Shown: positions 23,379 through 32,339, numbered from the stretch's first letter. The stretch is DNA of 64,000 nt from Ruminococcus sp. XPD3002 (GCA_900119535.1 FPJT01000005.1:151095-215094); one strand, 5' to 3'. The notes: generated by a model not told the origin, from the sequence alone. Program-made: numbers and translations.

Positions 23379-25856
23379 GTGAAACTGTTTAAAAAGAAAA
23401 AAAAAACTAATTCTGCTAAAGAGCGAGATAAAAATAGACTCGCTTCTGAAGCAAAGAAAAACAAAAAAGAAAAAAAGCCAAAAAAGGAAAAGCGTCAGAT
23501 CAAGCGTACAACAATACAAACGATGCCATATGAGTGTTTTGTAAGCAACTATATCATGCTTAATAAAACAGGAGTAAAAATAGGCAAACAGACAGCCAAT
23601 TTATATTCCAAAACATACCTTGTCCCTGATATAAACTATTCAGCAGTAACAAGGGATCAGCAAGAGGAATTGCAAGCTCTGTACATAGAACTTCTCAATG
23701 GTTTTGATGATACAGCAAGCTTGCAGATCTCTATTATGAACACGCAAATAAATAAAGAAGAGTTTGGAAAAAAGCTTCTTTTAAAAAATAAAGATGACGG
23801 GCTTGATTCAGAAAGACAAGAGTTTAATGATATTCTGAAAGATAAGATCACAAATGGTCAGAATGGACTTCAATGCAGAAAATTATTTACTGTAACAGTA
23901 GCAGCAATTAATTTTGATACTGCGAATACACGCTTTTTCAACATCGAAGCGCATATGATAAACTGTTTAACACGAATGGGTACAGAAATAATACCATTGA
24001 CTGCTAATGACAGAGTCAGACTTATGGCAGACATTCTGAGAGATGTTGAATGCAAAATAACTCCATGCACTCGCGAGGAATTCGCAAGAAAAGCTGAAAA
24101 GCAGCATTGCTGTCCTGAGTACATGGAATTCAAGAAAGATTATTTTCTATTCAACGATAAGTATGCAAGGTGTATAGCTATTCAGCGTTATCCAGCAACA
24201 ATAATCGATACGATCTTTAAAAGTATTATAGAACTTAATCAAACTATGATAATAACCGAAAATCTGGATTTTGTGGAGCAGTCAGAAGCTGTTAGATTAT
24301 TACAGAAAAAGAACACAGATATGCAGTTTGAAGCAATAGTTAAGGTTAAACATTCAAGCTCAGCTTCAAAAGGCGCATTTGTTGATCCAATCGAAGGTAC
24401 TCAATTACAAAAAGATATGGTGGATGCTCAAGAGTTTCTTACTGATCTGCAGGAGAAAAACGAGAAGATGCTTAGAGGACATATCATTATTATGCTTACA
24501 GCTGATACTTTCGATGAATTAGAACAAAATACAGATGCGTTAAAAATCATTCTGCGTAAATACCAGCTTCAGCCTATGAAATGTGCTGGATTACAGGAAG
24601 AAGCATTTTGCAGTGTCTTACCTGTTGGAAATTCTTCATCGATAGATAAAGAACATAATTTACAGGTAAGAAGAACACTTTCTTCTTCAGCAACGGCAGG
24701 ATTTATGCCGTTCAATTCAAAGGAATTGCTTCATGAAGATGGGTTGTATTACGGTCAAAATAAAATTACGCAAAACCTTATAATTTTCAATCGTAGAAGG
24801 CTTAAGAATCCAAACGGATTTATACTTGGAGTACCGGGAAGTGGAAAGAGTTTTTTAGCAAAACTTGAAATGATCTATTCCATTTTACAGACGGATGAAG
24901 AAATTCTTATTCTTGATCCGGAAGGAGAATACACTGCAATAGCTGAACTGCTTGGTGGAGAAGTGATATATATATCAGAAAACTCAAAAACACACATTAA
25001 TCCTCTCGACCTTACAGAAAATCCAAATGCAGACGATAAAGAATATGATCCAATCAAAGCAAAACTTGACTTTCTACTATCATTTTTCTCTACAATTCTC
25101 GGAAATCAGGAAATCACACCTATTCAAAAAACAATTATTGATGATGTAATGCATATTACATATAAGAATCATGATAATCCAACTTTAAAGGAATACTATT
25201 CTGAATTAGAGAATTATGAAAAAGGTGCAACAGATGAAACAAAATCTGCTGTAACGTATCTCAGACAGACATTGCATCTTTATGTACATGGCTCGATGAA
25301 TGTATTTTCCAATCCTTCTAATGTCAACATCAATAAAAGGATCGTTGTATATAACATCAAAGAACTTGGAAAAAACTTGCAGACACTCGGTATGATGATA
25401 GTGCTTGAAAATCTATGGGACAGAGTCGCTAAGAACCGTTCAAGAAATATCGGCACAAGAATATATATAGACGAGATGTATCTTCTTTTCAAATCTGAGC
25501 AGTCAGCCAACTTCTTTTATGAACTTTATAAAAGAGCGAGAAAGTGGGGCGGTGTTCCGACAGGAATTACACAAAACGTTGAAGATCTGCTTCGTTCTGA
25601 TCTGGCTCGAACAATGCTTTCAAATACGCAGTTTGTTGTTATGCTGTCACAAAACGCAACAGATAGAGAGCAGCTTTCGAGACTTCTCAGAATATCAGAT
25701 GATACTATGAATTATGTAACAAATGCAAGTCCGGGAAGCGGTTTGTTGTATGCTGACGAATATGGAATAATTCCCTTTGAGAATAAATTTCCGACAAATA
25801 CTCACATCTACGATATTATAACAACAAAATTCGGTGAAACAAAAAGTGTTTCTTAA
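23379..25856 (+). CDS. virB4: VirB4-type conjugation ATPase
   Basis: An 825-aa cytoplasmic ATPase of the type IV secretion channel. A strongly basic start (KLFKKKKKTNSAKERDKNR...) is followed by the TraG/VirB4 N-terminal domain. Walker A is ILGVPGSGKSFLAKLEM (about residue 487), followed by ILILDPEGEYTAIAELLGG, and the Walker B-like acidic motif is RIYIDEMYLLFKSEQSANFF (about residue 700). The motif GGVPTGITQNVEDLLRS follows. I prefer the GTG at 23379, 10 nt after AGGAGG; the GTG at 23370 would leave only one base. It is the complete homologue of the truncated gene at the left window edge. Confidence 0.95.
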   Translation: MKLFKKKKKTNSAKERDKNRLASEAKKNKKEKKPKKEKRQIKRTTIQTMPYECFVSNYIMLNKTGVKIGKQTANLYSKTYLVPDINYSAVTRDQQEELQALYIELLNGFDDTASLQISIMNTQINKEEFGKKLLLKNKDDGLDSERQEFNDILKDKITNGQNGLQCRKLFTVTVAAINFDTANTRFFNIEAHMINCLTRMGTEIIPLTANDRVRLMADILRDVECKITPCTREEFARKAEKQHCCPEYMEFKKDYFLFNDKYARCIAIQRYPATIIDTIFKSIIELNQTMIITENLDFVEQSEAVRLLQKKNTDMQFEAIVKVKHSSSASKGAFVDPIEGTQLQKDMVDAQEFLTDLQEKNEKMLRGHIIIMLTADTFDELEQNTDALKIILRKYQLQPMKCAGLQEEAFCSVLPVGNSSSIDKEHNLQVRRTLSSSATAGFMPFNSKELLHEDGLYYGQNKITQNLIIFNRRRLKNPNGFILGVPGSGKSFLAKLEMIYSILQTDEEILILDPEGEYTAIAELLGGEVIYISENSKTHINPLDLTENPNADDKEYDPIKAKLDFLLSFFSTILGNQEITPIQKTIIDDVMHITYKNHDNPTLKEYYSELENYEKGATDETKSAVTYLRQTLHLYVHGSMNVFSNPSNVNINKRIVVYNIKELGKNLQTLGMMIVLENLWDRVAKNRSRNIGTRIYIDEMYLLFKSEQSANFFYELYKRARKWGGVPTGITQNVEDLLRSDLARTMLSNTQFVVMLSQNATDREQLSRLLRISDDTMNYVTNASPGSGLLYADEYGIIPFENKFPTNTHIYDIITTKFGETKSVS

Positions 25857-25892
25857 GTAATCATCTGATATGAAGAGGTGAATCCTGAAAAT

Positions 25893-27221
25893 ATGGCCAA
25901 GAGAAGTAGAAATATTAAAAAAGTCAAGTCAGGAATAAAAAAAATCAGATCGGGAGCTGAAAAATATAATCCGTTAAATACTCCGCTTAATATGAATGAT
26001 ACCACAGATACAGGCGCTGAAGCAACGAAGCTCGGATATAAAACAGTTAAGAAAACCCAGGATACTGTAAAGAAAACAGTGAACACAGCAAAAGATATTT
26101 ATAAAGCGCCTGTAAGAATAATAAAAATAGCAAGAATAAGTAGTACAATAATAGTTCACCTTCTTGCTTTTCTATTAAATCCGGTGTTCTGGATTATAAT
26201 TTTTGTTCTATTCTTTGTTTTTTTCTTTGCTGTTCCAATTATTGTGATACTCTCAGGTGGCGCAGTTGCTGGTACAACAAACAACAAAGCATATGTTAGG
26301 ACAGCCGGTTCAAATCAAGAAATTTCCTCAGTTTTTCCAGAAGCAGAACATTTCTATGATTTAGCTGCAGATGATCAACAAGACGAATTTGATTCATTTA
26401 TCGATTCATTATACTATTCAGTTGACGATCTGCCAAATTCTGATCTTGTTTATATGGTGTGCAGTAATGGAACAACTTTTGAAAAAACACTTGTTACAGA
26501 TAATAAAAAACAACAAATCAAAGAGCAGTTTAGTAAAACATTATCAAAAGCGGAAGCAATAGCTCTCGTTTATACATATCTTCAGAGGGAGAAAAACCTT
26601 GAAAAAGGTACAGTTGGAGAAATCTACGAGGTCGAATTCACCAAAGAAGCTTTCGATGATTTGCTAAATATGATGGTATCATGGACAGATAATATATATG
26701 ATGGACAGGAATGTCCTTCTGCTAATTGCTCTGCACATCAGGAAGAAATTCACAATCCAAGATACGATGAATTATCGGATAAGGTCGATACTTTAGCAGA
26801 CGCATATAATGACTGGTATGAGATTTTACCTTATTTTGAAACGTATGAAAGTATTGAAGATGGAAGAGGACAGAGACAGTATTGGGATAATAGTGTGCAA
26901 TGGAGAATTGATAACTGGAAGCTGGTTTATGGAGATGCAGTACCAATAGCACCATATTATACATATAGCGGTGGAAGCTTCTTAGAGGATATCGGTGATC
27001 TATATGAAAGATATCTCTATGAATTCAATAATACTCCAGAATCAACAATAGAAATGGTTGTTGAGTGTGAACATCTGCATGAATTACATTCTATTGGATT
27101 AAATGTTCTTTCCAAGGACGATGTAATGGATGCGTGGAATTTTTCTGAAATAGACAAGCAATGGTATGAAGTCACATATATGGGATTTGTGTACGATCCA
27201 GATATAGAAGTTGATTCATAA
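25893..27221 (+). CDS. Conjugation-module membrane protein (VirB8- or CD1108-like position)
   Basis: A 442-aa protein. About 85 basic and helical N-terminal residues (KTVKKTQDTVKKTVNTAKDI) precede one strong membrane helix (residues about 88-125, PVFWIIIFVLFFVFFFAVPI) and a large acidic extracytoplasmic domain with Cys residues (ECPSANCSAHQEE; VVECEHLHELH). It lies straight after virB4, where related elements usually encode a membrane-anchored peptidoglycan hydrolase, but I see no NlpC/P60, CHAP or lytic transglycosylase motif. The start is uncertain: a GTG at 25878 overlaps the binding site AAGAGG, while the ATG at 25893 is rather far from it. Confidence 0.6.
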   Translation: MAKRSRNIKKVKSGIKKIRSGAEKYNPLNTPLNMNDTTDTGAEATKLGYKTVKKTQDTVKKTVNTAKDIYKAPVRIIKIARISSTIIVHLLAFLLNPVFWIIIFVLFFVFFFAVPIIVILSGGAVAGTTNNKAYVRTAGSNQEISSVFPEAEHFYDLAADDQQDEFDSFIDSLYYSVDDLPNSDLVYMVCSNGTTFEKTLVTDNKKQQIKEQFSKTLSKAEAIALVYTYLQREKNLEKGTVGEIYEVEFTKEAFDDLLNMMVSWTDNIYDGQECPSANCSAHQEEIHNPRYDELSDKVDTLADAYNDWYEILPYFETYESIEDGRGQRQYWDNSVQWRIDNWKLVYGDAVPIAPYYTYSGGSFLEDIGDLYERYLYEFNNTPESTIEMVVECEHLHELHSIGLNVLSKDDVMDAWNFSEIDKQWYEVTYMGFVYDPDIEVDS

Positions 27222-27236
27222 GGAAGTGATTATTAT

Positions 27237-27557
27237 ATGTTAACTCACTCACAAAGAGTAGAAAAAATAAAGAAATATGCTGCTAAAAATAAGTTTTTTA
27301 CAGTCATAGCAGCCGCAGTAATACTGCTATTAATAGGTCAGGTTGTATTTAATAAAAATGATTCTGATAAAAAGAAAGTAGCTGAGAACAAATCAATATC
27401 ATCTGAAGAAGATACTTCCGTTGATACAAGTATCAACGAGGAAGATAAGCTTACATGGCATTTTTATTGGAGTGATTTATTTGTTTTAGTCGGCTTCGGA
27501 GGATTCTGTGTTATAAAAATTATACAAGAAAAGAAGAAAGCGAGGGAAAAACTGTAA
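27237..27557 (+). CDS. Small bitopic membrane protein carrying a VDTSIN repeat
   Basis: A 106-aa protein with hydrophobic segments at residues about 20-37 (FTVIAAAVILLLIGQVVFN) and 78-95 (WSDLFVLVGFGGFCVIKIIQ). The hydrophilic loop between them contains the palindrome-encoded VDTSIN at residues 62-67. Its stop codon overlaps the start of the next gene (TAATG). The ribosome binding site is AAGGAAGTG. No family is recognised. Confidence 0.65.
   Translation: MLTHSQRVEKIKKYAAKNKFFTVIAAAVILLLIGQVVFNKNDSDKKKVAENKSISSEEDTSVDTSINEEDKLTWHFYWSDLFVLVGFGGFCVIKIIQEKKKAREKL
27420..27438 (+). repeat. ICE palindrome copy 10 (coding)
   Basis: GTTGATACAAGTATCAACG in the 106-aa membrane protein gene, in frame as VDTSIN within the loop between its two hydrophobic segments. 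Confidence 0.85.
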
Positions 27558-29698
27558 TGATTTATTTTTGCCGTGCTCATTGCATAAGTTCAAAGGATAA
27601 AGAAATAACAACATATATAGTTTTCGATGAAAATACAGAGCCTATTTTAACAGAAGAAATACTGAGAGAAAATAATCAGTTCCGAGAGTTTATGCTTGAT
27701 TATAAGCCAAAAATCGTATATATAGACTATTCTGTATACTATACGGACGAACAACTTGATGCTGCAACCTACTCAGAAGTATTTGAGAGCGTTATCAGCA
27801 ATGCATCAACTTTTTATTCTCAGGGAGAAATGCAACTTGAAAATCAGAGTAAAGCAGTTAAAAAGCGAAAGAAAGAAACAGGCAAAATTGTTGCTTTATG
27901 TAGTGCAATAGCAGTACTTTTTGCCTGTGGAGGCGGATATGGAGGATATAAGATTTTCCAGTTTCTGAATTCCAGACCTGTTCTTGTTCAGGAACCCTCT
28001 ACTAAAAATGAGGGTGGAATGATTATTCCTATTCAAGCACAGGAGGAATCAAAGTCAAAACAAATCACTATCTCTATTGACCGTTCATACTTATCAATTC
28101 CTACAGAGGACTTAGAGCTGAAAGGTACAATGGTTGACGGTAAAGCAGCCATTACACTTCCTGAATTTGATAAAACTGACTTTTTCACTCATGTTGCTGG
28201 ATATACATGGGGATTCACTTCTGATCCGAATGGTAAAAAAATTCAATATTACGGAGGTAAAACATATAATTTCTCAGAAAATAAGAAGTTATATCGTGTT
28301 CTTGTAAAATATGGCGGAGGCTCAGGCACAAAAGAAGATCCATATCTCATTGATTACTACGATCAGCTCGAACTTATTGCCGAAGAGAAAGCAAGAGGAT
28401 ATTTCAAACAGACGGATAATATATCTTTTCCAGAGTATTCAAATCATACACCGATCAATACGGTCAATGAGTTGAAAAACGATCCGGATTCAGAATATTT
28501 TGAGTATGATGGAAATGGATTTATTATCGATGGATTGACAAGTCCATTATTTGGTACTGTATCTGGAGCGACTATAAAAAATGTAAACATTCGCAATGCT
28601 CACATAATAAAAGATAAGTATCAGGATTATGGCACTATCCTATGCAATGCGATCAACTATCAGTATAAAGCAAATGATTCTACATATAGAACAGGTGAAA
28701 CGCTAATTAGACATTGCTCAGTTTCACATTCGTCTATTACAATAGGAGATTTGGCGGAATCAGAAATAGTAACAGAAGCTATTGAACCCACTACTGTAGC
28801 AGAAGTTATTCCTCCTGATCTCATTGAATATGATGAAAACGGAAAGGTTATTGAACCAGATAAGGAAAAAAATGAATCCAAACCAGAAGTTAAACCAACA
28901 AAAGTTGCTGATGGCTATTCAATAGGCGGTATAAGCGGAAATGGCGGACAAGTAGAAGATTGTTATGTAGAAGATTTTGATGTTGATGTGAGCCTTGATG
29001 AGTACATTCTGAACGTTGGTGGTATTTCAGGTAAACCGGCAAATGTTCTTAACTGTGTAGTATATAACTATTCTACAACAGGTAACATATTTAATGCCGG
29101 GGGAATAGTTGGTTCGGCATCTGGTTCTCGAATGTATGATGCACACGGCGATGAATTACCTGATTATTATGGAGGTAATATTCAAGGTTGCTTAGTTAGA
29201 CAAGCTGAACTTAAGAGCGAACTTGTTGCCGGTGGTATCGCTGCTGTTGGAAGCAGTAATGCTGAAAATGCAATGATATCCAATTGCTATGCCATTGATC
29301 TTAAATTTACCGTAGGAGAATATGACTCTCGGAACAAGCTTATACAAGAAGGTATTACTGGCGGAATATTAGGCATGGACAACGATCTGAGGTATGGTCA
29401 TATTATATCAAATACTGTTTCTGATAATAAAGTCTATGTTATCGGGACAAAGGATAAGTCCAACTATGACGATACTGTTAGGCAAGCTCCAGATTACGCT
29501 TATTATCAGGAAAATATCTTATCGGTTATTAACAGTCCTACGATAAATCCCGAAAATCCAAAAGAAATCTTTACCGGATCGTTCAAATTCAGCTCGCCCA
29601 ATGTTTTTGGAGATGGTGATGAGAAGAGTCTGAGCTATCCTGAAACGGTTGAGGATTTATTTGAAAAAGGAAATATGGAGGATAATGAAAATGAATGA
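27557..29698 (+). CDS. Membrane-anchored GLUG-like beta-helix surface protein
   Basis: A 713-aa protein. About 110 cytoplasmic residues precede a membrane segment (IVALCSAIAVLFACGGGYGG). The extracytoplasmic part has a YGGGSGTKEDPYLIDYYDQL motif, characteristic of surface proteins with GLUG repeats, followed by repeated glycine-rich turns (YSIGGISGNGGQVEDCYVED; ILNVGGISGKPANVLNCVVY; FNAGGIVGSASGSRM; VAGGIAAVGSSNAENAMISN), each consistent with one coil of a beta-helix. A proline/glutamate linker lies at about residues 420-455. It probably projects through the cell wall and could mediate mating-cell contact. The next gene starts inside its last codons. Confidence 0.7.
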   Translation: MIYFCRAHCISSKDKEITTYIVFDENTEPILTEEILRENNQFREFMLDYKPKIVYIDYSVYYTDEQLDAATYSEVFESVISNASTFYSQGEMQLENQSKAVKKRKKETGKIVALCSAIAVLFACGGGYGGYKIFQFLNSRPVLVQEPSTKNEGGMIIPIQAQEESKSKQITISIDRSYLSIPTEDLELKGTMVDGKAAITLPEFDKTDFFTHVAGYTWGFTSDPNGKKIQYYGGKTYNFSENKKLYRVLVKYGGGSGTKEDPYLIDYYDQLELIAEEKARGYFKQTDNISFPEYSNHTPINTVNELKNDPDSEYFEYDGNGFIIDGLTSPLFGTVSGATIKNVNIRNAHIIKDKYQDYGTILCNAINYQYKANDSTYRTGETLIRHCSVSHSSITIGDLAESEIVTEAIEPTTVAEVIPPDLIEYDENGKVIEPDKEKNESKPEVKPTKVADGYSIGGISGNGGQVEDCYVEDFDVDVSLDEYILNVGGISGKPANVLNCVVYNYSTTGNIFNAGGIVGSASGSRMYDAHGDELPDYYGGNIQGCLVRQAELKSELVAGGIAAVGSSNAENAMISNCYAIDLKFTVGEYDSRNKLIQEGITGGILGMDNDLRYGHIISNTVSDNKVYVIGTKDKSNYDDTVRQAPDYAYYQENILSVINSPTINPENPKEIFTGSFKFSSPNVFGDGDEKSLSYPETVEDLFEKGNMEDNENE

Positions 29699-30050
29699 AA
29701 ATAAACAAGAAATAAAACTGCTGAAACAGTCAATCCAAAAGCTTAGGTCAATGTTAAAAAAGACAAATGATAGCATAGCTAAGAAGCGAGAGAAGATACA
29801 TATTTTGCAAGCTGAGCTTAATGAAGAAGAAAATGAACTAAATAAAATGCAAGATGAATTATCTGAACAAGAAGAGAAGCTGAAAAGGTATGAGTATTCT
29901 TCTGCTCTGACTAAACTGGACGATGCAGCTTTAAAAAAGCTATCAAGAAGGCAAGCAGAATTACTTGCTGAACATATCCTTTCGGGTACCATTGAATCTT
30001 TGTTGGAAGAGGAAAATAAAAAAGATACAGCCGAAGACTTCCATGAATAA
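29691..30050 (+). CDS. Coiled-coil protein (hypothetical)
   Basis: A 119-aa, highly charged, almost entirely helical protein with heptad-like leucine and isoleucine spacing (residues about 8-70: LLKQSIQKLRSMLKKTNDSI and onward), then a shorter helix (SALTKLDDAALKKLSRRQAE). GGAGG lies 9 nt before the chosen ATG at 29691; an ATG at 29685 is too close. It overlaps the preceding gene by 8 nt. No family is recognised; it may be a cytoplasmic partner of the upstream surface protein. Confidence 0.6.
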   Translation: MNENKQEIKLLKQSIQKLRSMLKKTNDSIAKKREKIHILQAELNEEENELNKMQDELSEQEEKLKRYEYSSALTKLDDAALKKLSRRQAELLAEHILSGTIESLLEEENKKDTAEDFHE

Positions 30051-30078
30051 AAAATCAATGAAAAAAGGTGGATGACAT

Positions 30079-30273
30079 ATGTTGGAGAAAGCAAAAACCG
30101 TTATAAAAAACAAACGTCTTGAAATGAAACTATCGCAAAAAGCACTTGCGAAAAAAGCTGGTGTTAGCTTTAATACCATATATAACGTAGAAAAAGGCGT
30201 TTCCAACAGCAATTTATTAACATATCAAAAGATCTGCGAAGCTTTGAACATAAAGTTTTCGGATCTATTGTAA
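30079..30273 (+). CDS. XRE/Cro-type helix-turn-helix regulator
   Basis: A 64-aa single-domain HTH protein: IKNKRLEMKLSQKALAKKAG then VSFNTIYNVEKG and YQKICEALNIKFSDLL, which are helices 1-5 of an HTH_3 fold with no extra domain. The ribosome binding site is AAAAGGTGG upstream of the ATG. It could repress the transfer operon or the next gene. Its palindromic operator cannot be identified directly, but the ICE has many palindromes of unknown ligand. Confidence 0.85.
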   Translation: MLEKAKTVIKNKRLEMKLSQKALAKKAGVSFNTIYNVEKGVSNSNLLTYQKICEALNIKFSDLL

Positions 30274-30303
30274 ACCGTATCTCAAACAGAAAGGAATTTG
30301 AAA

Positions 30304-31521
30304 ATGAAAAATCGTATTGTATCAACTATATCTGCTATCGCTATCAGCTGTACAGCAGTAACAGCTCTCTCGCCAATAGCCGTGAAAGCAGAAATGCAGA
30401 ATGCTGCTATCGAAGTGGTAAACACTACTAAATCACACACAGATCTGTATGATGCTGAATGGTCGTTGTACAACAACGGAACCGTTAAAGCGGTTATAAA
30501 AGCTACCGGGGATATTGATCCTATGAAAGACGACTACTATTTACCTGACAATACTCTTACATACGATAAGGGACTGTATGCTCTTAAGGTCGGTAAAGCC
30601 GCAGATTGTCTACTAACATATACGCCTTTTACCGATAATATCAAGGGATCGATAATGTTTCCTATTCATCAGGACGATGCTGATGAGTTTGATACAACAA
30701 CAAAATTGCAGCTTGATATACCTAATGCGTTTTTTCCGATTTTGAAAAAGGGAGATACTGTTCTCGAACTGGAATTTGATTTGATAGGCGAGATAACAGA
30801 ACCTATTGATATATATGGAGGACTGGGCGGTATTACGGTTAACCCTGAAAACATAACTATCAAAGCAGATACCAATGCAGATAATATCGTCTATACTAAA
30901 ACTGCTGATATAAGCGGAATAATATGTGAGGTTGATGTACATGAAAGTGGCATCATCGACGTGATTGCCTATAATGCAAGCAACTGCTTCAATAAGTATC
31001 CCGATCAGGAAACACACAATGGTATGTACGATATAGATGCTACTCTTGGATTCACTGTTCCTGACGGTTATACAGTTGAATATGACTTCGCAAAAACAGC
31101 CGATTCTATGGAATTAGAAAAAGAAGATGCTGACTATATCATTAAATCAGATAGTCCGAGTGCAGAAATTGGAGCTTACTTCTGGGCAAAGCTTACTCCT
31201 GAAGAAGAAAGGGAATACAAAGATATTAGTCTATTAGGCGTAGATATAAGCGGCGAAATGCTTGAACACATAAACTTATGCTCTAATATCGTTGTTGGAG
31301 ATGCAACATGTGACGGTGAGGTCGGACTTGCAGATTCTCTTGCGATACTTCAGTATATTGCAAACAGCAGCAAGTATCCACTAACAAAACAGGGACAGTT
31401 AAATGCAGACTGCACATCTGTGGTGTCACTAAAAAGCGCTGGTGATGGAATCACGGGTTCAGATTCTCTTGCAATTCAGCTTCTCGATGCAGGTGAGATA
31501 TCTGAGCTTCCTATCAAGTGA
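30304..31521 (+). CDS. Secreted dockerin-bearing protein carried by the ICE
   Basis: A 405-aa protein with signal peptide (MKNRIVSTISAIAISCTAVT...VKAEM) and about 300 residues of beta-rich sequence without a recognised catalytic motif. The C-terminal dockerin has a first loop GDATCDGEVGLADSLAILQY, while the second is degenerate (GDGITGSDSLAIQLLDAGEI), preceded by an unusual insertion containing Cys. Dockerins bind cohesins on scaffoldins or the cell surface. The ATG at 30304 is chosen over an upstream TTG. It lies between regulator and DNA-processing genes, so it appears to be ICE cargo. Its dockerin resembles those encoded at 58.9-60.9 kb. Confidence 0.8.
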   Translation: MKNRIVSTISAIAISCTAVTALSPIAVKAEMQNAAIEVVNTTKSHTDLYDAEWSLYNNGTVKAVIKATGDIDPMKDDYYLPDNTLTYDKGLYALKVGKAADCLLTYTPFTDNIKGSIMFPIHQDDADEFDTTTKLQLDIPNAFFPILKKGDTVLELEFDLIGEITEPIDIYGGLGGITVNPENITIKADTNADNIVYTKTADISGIICEVDVHESGIIDVIAYNASNCFNKYPDQETHNGMYDIDATLGFTVPDGYTVEYDFAKTADSMELEKEDADYIIKSDSPSAEIGAYFWAKLTPEEEREYKDISLLGVDISGEMLEHINLCSNIVVGDATCDGEVGLADSLAILQYIANSSKYPLTKQGQLNADCTSVVSLKSAGDGITGSDSLAIQLLDAGEISELPIK

Positions 31522-31526
31522 TATAT

Positions 31527-31808
31527 ATGGTAGTAATATATGCAGAAAAAGTAAGTCTGGCAAAAGAAATTGCCCATGCATTAGACGCAGGAAAGCGTAT
31601 ACCGCTGAAATCTGAGCCTACTGTGGGCTATTATGAATTTACATTCAATGGAGAATCGGCTGTCCTGTGTCACGGAGTCGGACACCTTGCACAGCTCGTT
31701 CCTGCAAAATCTTATGATGAAAAATACGAAAAATGGGACTTGGAAATATATCCTTGTATACCTCACAATAGACAAGGAAAAACAGGAAGTAAGTTTTCAG
31801 TTTCCTGA
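31527..31808 (+). pseudogene. topB: N-terminal fragment of topoisomerase III
   Basis: The 93-aa frame MVVIYAEKVSLAKEIAHALD ... AVLCHGVGHLAQLVPAKSYD ... KWDLEIYPCIP matches the start of TopB (TOPRIM domain: the IAEK-type opening, the HGVGHLxxL motif, and the YDEKYxKW motif). Full TopB is about 600-700 aa. Here translation stops after RQGKTGSKFSVS; another frame continues briefly as KQEVSFQFPDKRKR and also stops. The catalytic tyrosine and all later domains are missing. Related elements usually carry a complete topB, so this is probably a remnant, although a free-standing TOPRIM stub cannot be excluded. Confidence 0.75.
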
Positions 31809-31823
31809 CAAGCGTAAAAGATA

Positions 31824-31848
31824 AAAATGTGCTATAATAGCACATTTT
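31824..31848 (+). promoter_or_regulatory. Palindrome around a -10-like TATAAT
   Basis: AAAATGTGCTA (31824-31834) and TAGCACATTTT (31838-31848) form a perfect inverted repeat with a 3-nt centre that contains TATAAT (31833-31838). GGAAAGG and the next start codon follow directly. It is a candidate promoter with an overlapping operator for the 135-aa gene; a convincing -35 is not seen. Confidence 0.45.
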
Positions 31849-31862
31849 GGAAAGGATATACA

Positions 31863-32270
31863 ATGAGATCAACAGAAATAAACGGAATTTTTTACAATTA
31901 TGGTGAAAGCAATACTGTAAAACTTTCAAATGAGATGTATGCAGATTTCTGTAAATGCTGTGAACAGGGGCATTATTCTTATAGTTTGTTATCCAAAACA
32001 ACTGATTATGTTATCTGTAATACTGATTATCATATTATAGAATTCTTTATCGGCTGCATGAAGTCAGAGCATGAAGAAACAATTAAAATGCTTTGTTCTC
32101 TATCAAAATCAACGCTTATTGATAGATTGAATGGTATGCCTTTTGAAGAAGAATCTGAGAAATGGATTGACGAAATTGATTTAGAAGTTATAAAAGAAGC
32201 TATTGATAAGTATGATGAACCATATGTTGTAGATAACTTAACATGCTATATAAAGGAGAAAGAGGATTAA
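31863..32270 (+). CDS. Hypothetical 135-aa protein
   Basis: A soluble acidic protein (MRSTEINGIFYNYGESNTVK...) with several Cys residues in its first half (CKCCEQGHYSYS; VICNTDYHIIEFFIGC). GGAAAGG lies 7 nt before the ATG at 31863; the longer frame from 31827 would run through the palindrome and is rejected. No family is recognised. It lies between the topoisomerase remnant and the toxin-antitoxin pair, typical of a cargo gene. Confidence 0.6.
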   Translation: MRSTEINGIFYNYGESNTVKLSNEMYADFCKCCEQGHYSYSLLSKTTDYVICNTDYHIIEFFIGCMKSEHEETIKMLCSLSKSTLIDRLNGMPFEEESEKWIDEIDLEVIKEAIDKYDEPYVVDNLTCYIKEKED

Positions 32271-32287
32271 AAGTGACAAAAAAGCTA

Positions 32288-32316
32288 TTGACAAGCCCTA
32301 TTTAATAGGGTATAAT
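32288..32316 (+). promoter_or_regulatory. Consensus promoter with palindromic spacer (toxin-antitoxin operon)
   Basis: TTGACA (32288-32293) and TATAAT (32311-32316) are both perfect consensus, 17 nt apart. The spacer contains the inverted repeat CCCTATT-T-AATAGGG. A repressor bound there would cover the polymerase site, fitting autoregulation by the HTH antitoxin encoded just downstream. Confidence 0.75.
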
Positions 32317-32339
32317 ATAAGTGTAAAGAGGTGACATCG

